Source: Ophioceras dolichostomum (Eukaryota; Ascomycota; Sordariomycetes; Magnaporthales; Ophioceraceae). Taken from it: a DNA stretch of 64,000 bases. A model generated the notes under the pieces. It was not told the origin of the DNA. It did not search any database and saw only the letters and a list, made by a program, of their open reading frames with translations. The stretch covers positions 52,097-116,096 of the forward strand of contig PYST01000093.1 of the NCBI GenBank assembly GCA_003049485.1. Direction: 5' to 3'. The position numbers and the translations under genes are program-made. This document shows positions 30,620-41,049 of the stretch, one piece after another. Position 1 is the stretch's first letter. Each line of letters begins with the position of its first letter.

Positions 30620-32904
30620 TTACCACCAAGACTGGCCCGGGTTGCCGTAGCCGCCGCCATTGCCATAGGCGCCGCCACCGCCGCTGTAGCCACCACCGCC
30701 GCCGCCGTAGCCACCGCTCTGAGGCGGGCCGTAGCCACCGCCGCCGCCGTAGCCGCCGCCAGGACCGCCGCCGTAGCCGCCGCCACCGCCGCCGTAGCCA
30801 GAGTTACCGCCGCCGCCGCCACCACCGCCGAACTTGCGGAAGTCGCGGGTGTTGTTGCCGCGGCCACCGCCACCACCACCACCACCACGGTACCTGCCAC
30901 CACCGCGGCCACCGCCACCGTAAGAGGACTCGCGGGCGATGGTCTCGAGGAAGCTCGGGATCTCCTGGTTGGCCTCCTTCAGCAGGTCCATGAGCTCGCG
31001 AACGATACCACGGTTGCCGCGGTTGAAGAAGGCAGTGGAGATACCCGTGTTGCCGGCACGACCGGTACGACCGATGCGGTGGACGTAGTCGTCAATGTCG
31101 GTGGGCAGGTCGTAGTTGACAACGTGCGTGACGTTCGGGATATCGAGACCACGGGCAGCAACAGCCGTGGCGACCAGGATCGGGCAGCGCCCGTTGCGGA
31201 ACATCTCCAGGGCTCGCTCACGCTCACGCTGAGTGCGGTCGCCGTGGATGGACGTGGCCGGGAAGTTCTGGTTGATGAGGAAGTCCGACAGCGAATCGGC
31301 CATGCGCTTGGTCTCCACGAAGATCAGGGTCAGGCCACCGGCGTGGGTGTGCAGGATGTCAAGCAGGACGGAGCGCTTGTCAACGTCCTCGACGTACTCG
31401 ACCTTCTGTGTGATGTTCTCCGAGGTAGAACCGACACGGCCGACGGAAAGGAAGACGTAGTCCTTGAGGAACTCACGGGCCAGCATCTGGATGTCACGCG
31501 GGAAGGTGGCTGAGAACATGAGAGTCTGGCGACCCTCGACGCCTGGCATGTCGACTCCCTGGACGATGTTGCGGATCTGCGGCTCGAAACCCATGTCAAG
31601 CATGCGGTCGGCCTCGTCGAGGACCAGGTACTTGATGTTGCTCATGGAGACACGGCCACGCTCAAGGAGATCGACCAGACGGCCGGGGGTGGCAACCAGC
31701 AGGTCACAGCCGCGCTCCATCTGGCGGAGTTGCGAGCCAATGTCGGCACCGCCGTACACGACACAGGGACGAACCCACGAGCGGTAGGCGAACTTCCGAG
31801 ACTCCTCGAAGATCTGAAGGACCAGCTCGCGAGTCGGGGCGAGGACAAGCGAGGTGGGGTAGGCCTTGCGCTGGCGGCCGTAGCCACCACCCTGGACCGG
31901 GACAGGCGACGGACCATTAATGAACGCCTGAGACAGGATAGGGAACAAGAAGCCACCGGTCTTTCCGGAACCGGTCTGAGCGCAGGCCATCAGGTCGCGG
32001 CCAGCCATGACGATAGGGACCGAGTACTTCTGGACCGGGGTGGGAACCTTATAGTGGGCCAGCTCGATGTTGGACAGCAGGTGATCGTCCAAGGGCGGGT
32101 TGGTGAACGAGAGCACAGGCTCGGGTACATCATGGCCCGAAGCCTCGACGGGGATGTCGTCATACTTCTCGAAGTTGATGCCGGTATGCTGCTTCGACGG
32201 ATCGTCGATGGTGCCGAACAGCTCCCGTTCGAGGCGGGGGTTCGCAGGTCCCGGGATGTGCTTGCCGTCTTGCCAGCGACCATCGCCGGACCCGCGGGCA
32301 GCGTAGCCGCCGCCGCCGCCGCCACCACCACCGCCGCCGCCGGAGTTGTTGCCGTAGGCGTTAGGATTGAACTGGGGTCGGCTCCAGTTGCCAGGGCTAG
32401 GGCTGCCCTGGTTCGGGGTCCAGTTGCCTCGAGGGGCCTCGTAGTTCTGGGTCTGGTTACTGTGTGGGAGTTAGCGAACCGGTTGAGCGATAAAAAATGG
32501 AATGGAGTATCCATTCAATTTGGGAGGCAGGAAAGGAAAGCCGCAAAATGCCCAATTCACCAGTCCCAGACTGGTGGCAAAAAAACCGCAAACCATTGCG
32601 CCATTCTCTCCCGCAATCGACTTGTGAATGCGCAAGCGTGCGAGGGTGTGCGTGAGTGTAGGCAAATGCGTGTGCAGTGGAAGTAGACTTACCCAGCCCA
32701 GGCGGAGTTGTTGAGGCCGTTGATCGCGGCCGGGGGCGGAGGGCCGCCGTTCATTTCAGGCGAGGCGATCTTGCCTCTCATATGAGGCGGGATGTAGGAT
32801 CGCTGAGTAGGGACCTGGCCGTCCGGATTCGGCGTCATGTTCGGCGTCATGTTGGGGTTCGGCGACGAGAGACTGAGGCCGCCCATGTTGAGTTGATCAG
32901 CCAT
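30620..32904 (-). CDS. DED1: DEAD-box RNA helicase Ded1
   Basis: Two exons: 32904-32693 and 32459-30620 (212 + 1840 nt, 683 aa), with a 233-nt intron near the 5' end (GTAAGT...CACAG). Ded1/DDX3 unwinds secondary structure in mRNA 5' leaders and acts with eIF4F during scanning in the cytoplasm. All helicase motifs are visible: Q-motif KVPTPVQKY, I AQTGSGKT, Ia PTRELVLQ, Ib TPGRLVD, II DEAD within VLDEADRML, III SAT, IV LIFVETKR, V VAARGLDI, VI HRIGRTGRAGN. The N-terminus holds the RSYIPPHMRG motif of the Ded1 subfamily and a Gly tract, and the C-terminus is an RGG/GYG-rich tail ending SWW. The Ded1 subfamily signature separates it from Dbp2-type proteins. Slightly longer than the 604-aa yeast protein. 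Confidence 0.97.
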
Positions 32905-35167
32905 GATTGCGGTGTTCGCGCGTGAAATGTTGGGGGAACGCAGGTTTTGGTTTGACCTTGGTTGCGCGGATGGGCGAGGAAGGATTTTTGCGAGATTTCC
33001 AGCCCAGGCAAGTGCAGTCGGTTATATGCCCAAATGAAAGAACGTCCCAATGAGCAGATAAATAGGTGAACGGGGAGAGTTTCCCAAGTCAAAAGTGGAA
33101 CGGCGATAAAGTTGGAAGAGCGCGAACTGAATAGGGAAGGGCAAGAAGGAAAAAAAAGAGATCTAATGTGCAGGCGGCAGAAAAAAAGAGGGAAGAGGCG
33201 GAGGAAGTTGGCAGAACTCCCAGAGTGTCCCTCGCGGTGAGTCTATTAACGTCAACTGCGCACGAATTAGATTGTAAAAAGAAAGAGACCAAGGTCTTCT
33301 TCTCAAATCCCCTTCCAGAAGAAAAAGAAACAATCTTCAAGAAGGAAAGGGAAAGACTACAACGCGTAACCGGGAAAAAGGTGTTGTGTTCAAGAGGTTG
33401 CGGGATGGATTAAAAAATCCTGAGTGGTTGAAAGGGAGAAGGAAGGAATTTTTGCAAGGCGAGAAAAAAAAAAGTCGGACTGTAAAAAAAAAGAGTTTGA
33501 GGTGGTGTAGGACCCACTTTCCCACTCCTCTGTTTGGTAAGTAAGGCCGGCGGACGGCAAGAAAAAAAATTGGGAAGCCTCGACGGAACTGGGTGCTGGG
33601 CGCCGCTGGGTTTGCAGGCTGGGGGACGCCCGTGCCCAAATTTGGCCACTGCGTGAGAGTTTGCGGGGCCTGTGAGCGGTCGTCACTGGTCAGATCTCGC
33701 ATCGCAGGCAAGAAGTCCATTTCTCTCCCCTTCCATCCTTTCCATCTCAGTTCCCCATCCCCCTTATTCTACGGAATACAGTTTGTATTATTCTTTACCC
33801 GGTGATCACATTTGCGTAGCCTGATCTCTTACTAGGCAGCTCTCTGGAGAAGGTTCCCTCTGAGCGGCTAACACTTTCTGACTGTGACTCAAAAAAAAGG
33901 GGGGGATGATGCTCCAGGCGTGGTGGGGGGCGCACTCTTGCTTTGCCTTGGACGAAATAGGTTTTTTGCTTTTGATGTGCAGATTGCAGTCAGATTGCAA
34001 GAGAGGGAGAGCAGAAATTAAAAACTCGCAGACTACCTCGCTTCCGTCTAACCCTGGTAGTTATCCTATTCTTTTACAACTTACAACCAAAGATCAGTCA
34101 GTCACGGTGTTAAGCGGCGTCAAAAAAGGCTGCCCTAGGCTTGGAAAGCGTTGATCCGGCGTTGGGCGTTGTACACGATTCAGGGTTCCAGTCGACAGTG
34201 GACAGATCAGAGAGGCCTCTGAACACCTTCTGAACCAACCACTGGTTTCATCTGCAGGGGCCCGGAAAAGCGTTCTGGGAAAGGGAAAGGAGACTTGGGA
34301 CCTGTCACGTGCCTGTTGGGGGGTCGAAAGGAGGAGATAGGGGAGCGAATATGCGGCCCTTTCCAACCCAAATGTGATGCCCAACACTGACGCTATGTGG
34401 TGCAGTGGCGGGTGGCGGAAGACGGTGTGCCCGGGTGTCCACCCTTTCCACCTCCCCTCTTCGATCCGCCGCCCGTCCTTTGTCATCCGTCGGCTTCACC
34501 GCCTGTCTCCTTCAGGGAAGGGGCAAGAAGGCCCCCACGAACATTACAGCAACCTCTCGATCCAACATCCCTCCCTGCCTCCTATTCCGGACAAGGCTTC
34601 TGAAGTACAGGGAAATTATTCCACCGTTTCATTTTCCCTACTCGTCCAGGTGAACCACTCTCTCACCGGGCGATAAAAGGGGCGGCCTGCAACATGCAGT
34701 GTGACAGAACAAGTTGCTCTGGCCCCTGATTTGCCCTATCTGCTGGCGGCTAGTGGGTTCTCCCTAGCCTAGCCAGACCAGTTTTGTTAGAACTCAAAGA
34801 AAATCAATCTTGTCGTTGCTGCACAGGTGGTTACATAACTCTTCCCAGAGTTGGCCATCATTTGCGTTGTTGTGAGTCTCAACCGGGGATCCCTCAGAAA
34901 TCGTTTTACATGTGCCTTCGATACCTGACAACCGACGGATTTCGTTCTGCTGTTCGAACAAGAAGGGAGCTCAAAAAGGGAAGTCATTGCGTAGTTTGAG
35001 ACGTGGCAGCCAGATTCCTCTGGGTGAGAAACTCACGCAACAGCGCACCAAAGTCACCCTTGTGTCTACAAAAGTCATCAGCCGCAGATTCCATTATTTA
35101 GTCCTGTTTACGCCTGCTTTAATAGTACATAGCACCGAAGGACACCCCTACCCCATCAACAAACACT
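32905..35167. other. Spacer between DED1 and PRE1
   Basis: The left few hundred bases should be the DED1 promoter and 5' UTR, with A/G-rich and AAAAAAA tracts at 33150-33490. The rest shows no supportable gene; the frames at 34094-34486 and 34374-34676 overlap on opposite strands and look like random open sequence. Confidence 0.5.
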
Positions 35168-36032
35168 CTAAGCGCTCTTGACCACCTTGTCATCGTCAAA
35201 AGGGACGCTCTCAACACCCGCACTGGTGACTTTCTTGACCACCATCCCCTTGAAGTCGATCGGTAACCTTCTCTTCAGCTCGTCCGTGCACATGTTGAGC
35301 AGCTTGATGCCCTCGTCTATGGTGATGTCCGGGTTGTGGTGCTTGTCCAGGATGGAGAGGCAATAGTATCTGGAGGGCGAGTTACAAGGCAGCAGATTAG
35401 AGACTGAGGCTAAGGCCACGCGGTGATTGGCGACGAATGCTGGTTGAAGTTGGGAGGAGTCAAACTCACTGTGCGTAGCCGTGAGCAGCGTACGGGACCG
35501 GAGCCAGCGCTGCGAGGTAATCCAGCCAGTACAGGCTGGGCTTGCTGGTGATGGGGTCGACGCCGCCGAGGAGCAGGTTGACCGTGTATGGCTTGCGGGA
35601 CCGTAGGCTCGAAGCTAGCTCGCCGCGGACGAAGTGGGCTAGGGCCAGTGGTGACAGGTCCGTCTCGTTACGCATTGAGTAGAGCTTCGCGTTGGCTTGG
35701 ATGTACTCAGCGAACTGGACTGTAGAGCAAGGCAAGAAGGGCAAATGTCAGCATGCGACCAGGTCAGAAAAGAGAGAGAGATCATTAGCCGGAATGATGT
35801 CCATACTTGTGTCTCCAGGCTCGCCCGAGAAGGCGATCATGGTGTGCTTGTTGAGTTCCCTCGTCTTGTCGTCTGAGGCCTTCAGGATTGTAGCGCCTCG
35901 CATCGCAGCCTTGGAGGCTGCGACCAATACAAAGTCCTTGCCGGTGATGCCCAGTAGAACCTCCCTGTAAGATATAGATTAGCGCTCTGCAGCACAAGGA
36001 GAGCGGAGATTAGGATGCATTCGGACTCACAT
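35168..36032 (-). CDS. PRE1: 20S proteasome subunit beta-4 (Pre1/PSMB2 type)
   Basis: Exons: 36032-36031 (only AT of the start codon), 35964-35807, 35719-35470 and 35369-35168, total 612 nt, 203 aa. The start codon is split by a 66-nt intron (donor GTGAGT, acceptor TTACAG), giving MEVLLGITGKDFV, the expected N-terminus of this subunit. Family landmarks follow: KAAMRGATILK, SGEPGDT-x-QFAEYIQAN, NETDLSPLALAHFVRGELA, NLLLGGVD, YAAHGYAQYYCLSILDKHH and RLPIDFKGMVVKK. Beta-4 is a non-catalytic beta-ring subunit, so the missing N-terminal active threonine is normal. Length matches the roughly 198-aa yeast protein. Divergent from RRP9 with about 400 bases between start codons. Confidence 0.95.
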
Positions 36033-36434
36033 TCTAGATGTTGTTTTGCGGTCTGGTGTTGGGAGATTGATAGTTTGGCGGGCTTTGGAAGGGAAATCGG
36101 CGAGCTCAATGATGCTTTTGGAGCTTCCATCGCCATCCAACTGCCTGACGCCTGACGCGCACCTCAGCTACAGCCTGCCGGATCAACCTCTGGTGGGTCC
36201 GGTGCTGACAATCCCTGTCCGACCACTCAAAATTCCTAAATTATTCCGGGCTACGGGTCTGAGGGACAAGCTCCAACGCGAAGCCCCACCTTGATGGAAC
36301 TTTTTTTTGAACGACGAACATCCCACCCAAAAAAAAAAAAAAAAAAATCCTGAGGGGGAAGCTCGGTGATGAAAATGCAGAGGAGTTAGGCTGCACAATT
36401 GCGTTCACGCATTGAACGCCGCCAATCGTTCGCC
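36033..36434. promoter_or_regulatory. Divergent PRE1-RRP9 intergenic promoter region
   Basis: 402 bases separate the two start codons, so both promoters and 5' UTRs are here. It includes an A homopolymer (about 36331-36347) and a T homopolymer (about 36301-36308). I did not find an exact Rpn4-type GGTGGCAAA element in it. Confidence 0.6.
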
Positions 36435-38531
36435 ATGTCGTCCTTCTTCACCATTCCCGGCGCCCAGAAGAAACGAAAACGACCCGAAAGCTCAGAAGTA
36501 CCTAAAAAGCGTCTTGCAACCACGAAGTCTTCATCAAGATCACAAAGACCATCGGGGTCATCGACCGCCAGAACAGCTCCAAGCAGCTCCTCGAAGGCGG
36601 CGAAGAACAGGCTCGCCACCGCACCTCCCTCTTCCTCTAAGAAGCAGCGACAGCAACCAGAGCGGGATGAGTCAATATCAGGCAGCGACTCTGAGTCAGA
36701 TGACGATCCAGCTCCCCGAGCTGGCGAAGAAGACGCAGCCTCATCCGCCTCCGATAATTCTGATCACGAAGGCGAGACGGCCGCCGAGCGCAGGTTACGG
36801 CTCGCCGAACGGTACCTCGACAACGTACGGCAGGAGGTAGCCGGCGCCGAAAACGAGTATGCCTTCGACGCCGAGGAGATCGACCGCGAGCTCATCGCCG
36901 CCCGGCTCCAGGAGGACGTCGCCGAGGCCAAGGGCAAGGTCTACCGCGCCCTCGCCGCGGACCTCGACCTGGACAATGCCTACCAGACGGGCTTCCGCTG
37001 GAGCCCAGACAACGTCAATGGGGTGGCCACGTGCGCGCCGTACGCCTACCTAGTTACGAGGGACATGTGGGTGAGTAAGTGGAGGATACAGGACCTGCCT
37101 AGAGACCAGTGGCCGCAGACGACGCGGCGGAAGCCCAAGAAGCCGCCAGCGCCGCCGAAACGACGGCCAGAGCGCGTGGCCTGCGTGCGTGGAGACACCC
37201 GCAAGGATAAGGACAAGGCGTACCACGGCCACACCGGCGCCGTGCTCGCCGTCGCCGCCTCGCAGGACGGCAAATACGTCGTCACGGCCGGCGCGGACCG
37301 GCGGCTGGTGGTGCACGACGCCGAGACGCTGAAGCCGGTGCGGTCCTTCTCGCACCACCGCGATGCCGTCACCAGCCTCGCCTTCCGGCGGGGCTCCAAC
37401 CAGCTCTTCTCGGCCTCGAGCGACCGCACCGTCAAGGTGTGGAGCATCGACGACCTCGCCTACGTCGAAACGCTGTTCGGCCACCAGAACGACGTGGTCG
37501 ACATCGACGCCCTCGCGCAGGAGCGCTGCGTCTCGGTCGGGTCGCGTGACCGCACCGCCCGCCTCTGGAAGGTGGCCGAGGAGACCCAGCTGGTCTTCCG
37601 CGGCGGGGGGGGCACGCCGCTCAACAAGAAGGGGGCCGGCAACAACAACCGGCCCGAGGGCGTCGACCCCATGTCGCTCGCTCACGAGGGCAGCATGGAC
37701 CGCATCGCCATGCTGGACGACGAGCTGTTCGTCACGGGCGCCGACAACGGCTCCATATCCCTCTGGAGCCTCCAGCGGAAGCGGCCCGTCTTCGTCCTCC
37801 CGCTGGCCCATGGCATCGAGCCGCCCCTTAGCCCTGCCGCCATCTCAGCCGAGCTCAACCCGGACCCAAAACTCGTGCCCCCCCCCCAACCGCGCTGGAT
37901 CACCGCCCTGCGCACGATCCCCTATTCGGACCTGATACTCAGCGGCAGCTGGGACGGCTGCGTGCGCGTCTGGCGTCTCAGCGACGACAAGCGCAAGATC
38001 GAGCCCGTCGGCGTGCTCGGCGAGTCCTTTGCGCCAGTGTCGCACGACAAAGATCTCCCAAAACTCAACGGCGCACGTAGCAGCAGCAAGTCCGCCGCCG
38101 GGAAGAAGGCAGCGGCCACTGTCATAACCAATGGAGACGCCTCTTCCGCTGGTGGAGAAGATGCCGCAGGAGGAGCCAAGCCCAAGCCCATCAGGGGGAT
38201 CATCAACGACATCGCCCTCTTCGAGCGCGGCGACCGCGGCAAGGACGGCGTGTGCGTCGTCGTGGCCGTTGGCAAGGAGCACCGTCTCGGGCGGTGGAAG
38301 ATGATCCAGGGCGGCCGGAACGGCGCGTTCGTATTTGAGATTCCACGCCGTGTTCCTGCTCCTCCTGCTGCTGCTCCTGCCGCAGCTGCCCCTGACAAGG
38401 CTGCCGTTACGAACGGCGTTCATGGCAGTGGTGGTGGTGGTGGTGGCTCATCGTCGGATGACGAGGATGAGGCCGTGACCGGTGGTGCTGGTGCTGGCGC
38501 AGAAGAGAAGAAGAACAAGAAGAAGAAATGA
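36435..38531 (+). CDS. RRP9: U3 snoRNP WD40 protein Rrp9
   Basis: Single exon, 698 aa from the ATG at 36435 (MSSFFTIPG); the frame is open to 36399, but this later methionine fits the family start better. Rrp9 (U3-55K) binds the box B/C motif of U3 snoRNA and is needed for early pre-rRNA cleavage in the nucleolus. The first 140 residues are basic, then Ser/acidic and disordered. A helical segment (AAERRLRLAERYLDNVRQEV) precedes a WD40 propeller with clear blades: YHGHTGAVLAVAASQDGKYV...LVVHD, SHHRDAVTSLAF...VKVWSI, GHQNDVVDIDALAQERCVSVGSRDRTARLWK and GSWDGCVRVWRL. The C-terminus is an Ala/Gly/acidic tail ending in Lys. Longer than the 573-aa yeast protein because of the low-complexity ends and inserts. 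Confidence 0.94.
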   Translation: MSSFFTIPGAQKKRKRPESSEVPKKRLATTKSSSRSQRPSGSSTARTAPSSSSKAAKNRLATAPPSSSKKQRQQPERDESISGSDSESDDDPAPRAGEEDAASSASDNSDHEGETAAERRLRLAERYLDNVRQEVAGAENEYAFDAEEIDRELIAARLQEDVAEAKGKVYRALAADLDLDNAYQTGFRWSPDNVNGVATCAPYAYLVTRDMWVSKWRIQDLPRDQWPQTTRRKPKKPPAPPKRRPERVACVRGDTRKDKDKAYHGHTGAVLAVAASQDGKYVVTAGADRRLVVHDAETLKPVRSFSHHRDAVTSLAFRRGSNQLFSASSDRTVKVWSIDDLAYVETLFGHQNDVVDIDALAQERCVSVGSRDRTARLWKVAEETQLVFRGGGGTPLNKKGAGNNNRPEGVDPMSLAHEGSMDRIAMLDDELFVTGADNGSISLWSLQRKRPVFVLPLAHGIEPPLSPAAISAELNPDPKLVPPPQPRWITALRTIPYSDLILSGSWDGCVRVWRLSDDKRKIEPVGVLGESFAPVSHDKDLPKLNGARSSSKSAAGKKAAATVITNGDASSAGGEDAAGGAKPKPIRGIINDIALFERGDRGKDGVCVVVAVGKEHRLGRWKMIQGGRNGAFVFEIPRRVPAPPAAAPAAAAPDKAAVTNGVHGSGGGGGGSSSDDEDEAVTGGAGAGAEEKKNKKKK

Positions 38532-40257
38532 AAGATATGAAATAGATTGATGTACATTTTGGTAGTCCCTGCCATAGCTACCGCATTTACCACTCCGTTA
38601 GAAGAGTAATAACACATATGCACCGCTTATTTTGCAAGGCCTTGCTCTCTCCATGCTAATCCCATCTTGACATGCCATGCTAGCCCTTTATGTTTATCTT
38701 GCTAGCTCCCGCGACCTGTCTCAACCTTCCCAGGTTTACTTCGATAGACAAAGCATGTCGTCGATGTCAGTAGTACAGAGTACCCGTCCAGAACAAGGTA
38801 TTTCTTCACCCTAAAGTAGTAGAAGATAATCGCTCTCTGATATGAAGCACACCTCCAAGATGAAGCAACGGCCACTCCCGGTCACACGGGCATGATGGTG
38901 ATGATGGTGTGGAGAGGGCAAGGCGCTCTGCTGACAGGTCCGGCTCCCGCGTTCTCAGGAATGCAGGTGAATTATGTTTCTCTCTTTTCTGTCTGGTTGT
39001 GTAAAGGCTGGCTAGCTAGGTAGGTACCTTGGTAGGTAGATATCGCTGCATCTCGCTTTTATCTCTTCGTCTACGTTGCCGCTAGCTCCATTCATCCTTC
39101 CACTCATCTCGCTCCCAGCCCATCGCCACGCCGCTAACAACCCTATCTTCCAAGAAAAGAAAAGCATCAAAGCAAAGCTAAGGTAGGTAAGGTAGGTAGG
39201 TAGCTAGTCGGCACTTATTCTAGCCACCGTAGGTCTGTCTGCTAAATGCGTCCTCCGCAGGCAGTTCTTTTCCCTCCTTCTGCGAATGCCCCTGCGATAT
39301 CTCTCTTCGCCCAGTGCTCTTTATCCTCCTCCCTACACCCTGCACGCCTGGGTCCCTCTTTTATACACCTCCAGCTGGGGTATTATTGCTGCAACAACAG
39401 ACAACCGATGACGACCCGAAATATCAAAGTGAAAGAAAGCAAGTCCCAAGGAGACTCCCAAGTAAATCCCGATGAGAATGAGAACGAGAAGAGAAAAAAA
39501 AAATAAAGATTGGGGAGAAAAAATACCAGCATCTGCTATGCCATGCCATTCCAAACCGGAACCACGCGCCTTGCCACGCCATGCCATGCTCCAAGTCCTC
39601 CCCTGGTGCTGACCCTGACCCTGACCCGATTGCCATGTGGGCGACCTCAAGTCGCCTCCATTCTCTCTCCGTCACCACCACAGGGGGCACACTTCCCCGC
39701 CCCCCTAGCAGGATGAAGGAGGGAGAAAAGCAAAGAAGGCAAAAGAAAAGTATATGGATGAGTTAGGAAAACATCGCAGTTCGCCGAAAACCCACGAGAA
39801 GGATGATGGTGTTAGAAAGGTGGACGATGCTGGCAGATGGACCTCCTGCCTGCCGACCAAGCTGCCGCTGCCGCTCCCCCTTTCCCCATATATGTAAGGA
39901 CCACTGCTAGGCAGAGAAAGGAATAAAAGAGGGGCTACACCAAAGAGATAGAACACCCAGATGAAAGGTCAAAATACCCGCTCTGCTTTATTTGCTTCCC
40001 GCGATGTTACCAGGTCGATAGAGGACGAAGAAGGTGAAAATCCCCTCCCTTTCGTTCCGCGCTTGGGCGGTAGGGGTGGAAAGACAGACTCGGGTGAGTG
40101 TTCCAAGAGGAATAAATGTAAGAGACGGCTCCAAAAAGGGGGCAAGAAAAGAAAACAACAAAGAATGATGGGGGACCAGGAAGAGCCGACTGGCGAGTGG
40201 GTTATTGATGTATCGGTGGCCAGCGTGGGAGTATGGACAGTGAGGGAGGAGTAGCTT
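38532..40257. other. Spacer between RRP9 and the protease 3' region
   Basis: 3' flanks of two converging genes. Holds TAGGTAGGTACC-type runs at about 39015-39035 and 39180-39205 and a short CCCTGA run at about 39610-39632. No gene supported. Confidence 0.5.
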
Positions 40258-41049
40258 TTAGGCGCCACAGCTGAATCCTGCCTCTGCATCCATATCGCGT
40301 TGGTACTGTTCGGCGTTGAACGCGGCCCACGGATCGCTATCCTAGTCCGAGCTGTAGACTTCGTCCTCCTCGTCTTCGTCATCATCATCGCCGTCTTCAT
40401 CTTCGTCTTCTTCGTCGTTCCCGTCCTCATCCTCGTCCTCTTCCCCGTCATTGTCGTCATCCACATCCACACCCTCGTTGTCTTCATCGAGAGAGGAGGA
40501 TATGGTGGAGGGTTTAGAATCGTCGAGCCTCGCCCTAACCTACCGCGGCAGGGACCCTTGATCACGAAGGGGATGATGAGTAGGCTGCTGCCGCTGCTGC
40601 TCAGGGGCGGCGACGTGACCATCCTGACCAGAAGGCGATCGGAGCCTTCCAGGGTCTAGCAGGTCCATCTCCATCTCCCGATCCCCATCGTCGTCATCGT
40701 CATCGTCGTTGCCGTTGCTGCTACTACTGGTGTTGTTCCTACTGCCAATGCTGTTCCTGTAGCTGATGCCGACGTGCTGGCTCGAGGGTGGAGGAAGATC
40801 GCTGTCGGAAAATGCGTTGTTGTCCATCGGCAGCCGAGAGCGGGGCCACGTGGGTGAGTTCTCTTCGGCATAGTCGCGGCCGCCACGGAGAATTGAGACC
40901 TCCGGATCGGGCTCGGGGTAAAGCGGAGACGACGAGGGTAGAGGTTGAAGGAAGGTAGGAGAAGAAGGATGGGCATGGCCTTCTGGCCGGCCCGCAACGA
41001 CGGCAGCCTCCTGGGACGAACGGGAAGGCAAAAACAAGGCATTGGGCTG
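40258..41049 (-). other. In-frame downstream extension of the SUMO protease frame, interrupted by UAGs
   Basis: After the TAG at 41052-41050 the same reading frame stays open for 169 codons to a TAG at 40542-40540, then 65 codons to a TAG at 40344-40342, then 27 codons to a TAA at 40260-40258. The translation is protein-like throughout: Ser/Pro-rich with LPMDNNAFSDSD, then Asp-rich with DREMEMDLLDPGRLRSPSG, then a long Asp/Glu run ending EVYSSD, and finally DSDPWAAFNAEQYQRDMDAE. This looks like a disordered acidic C-terminus of the upstream protease. It could be a former C-terminus lost by nonsense changes, exons joined by splicing, or readthrough. A 72-nt in-frame intron with donor GTAGGT and acceptor TAG would remove the first stop but lacks a good branch site. 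Confidence 0.4.

Noticed and set aside
32573..32581. Exact GGTGGCAAA (Rpn4 proteasome element) near DED1
   Set aside because: It lies inside the DED1 intron, far from the proteasome gene, and one 9-mer is expected by chance in a window this size.
30536..32686. Long plus-strand frames over DED1
   Set aside because: Antisense shadows of the Gly-rich and helicase regions.
39610..39632. CCCTGACCCTGACCCTGACCC, telomere-like
   Set aside because: Only about three units, not the TTAGGG repeat of filamentous fungi, located mid-window among ordinary genes.
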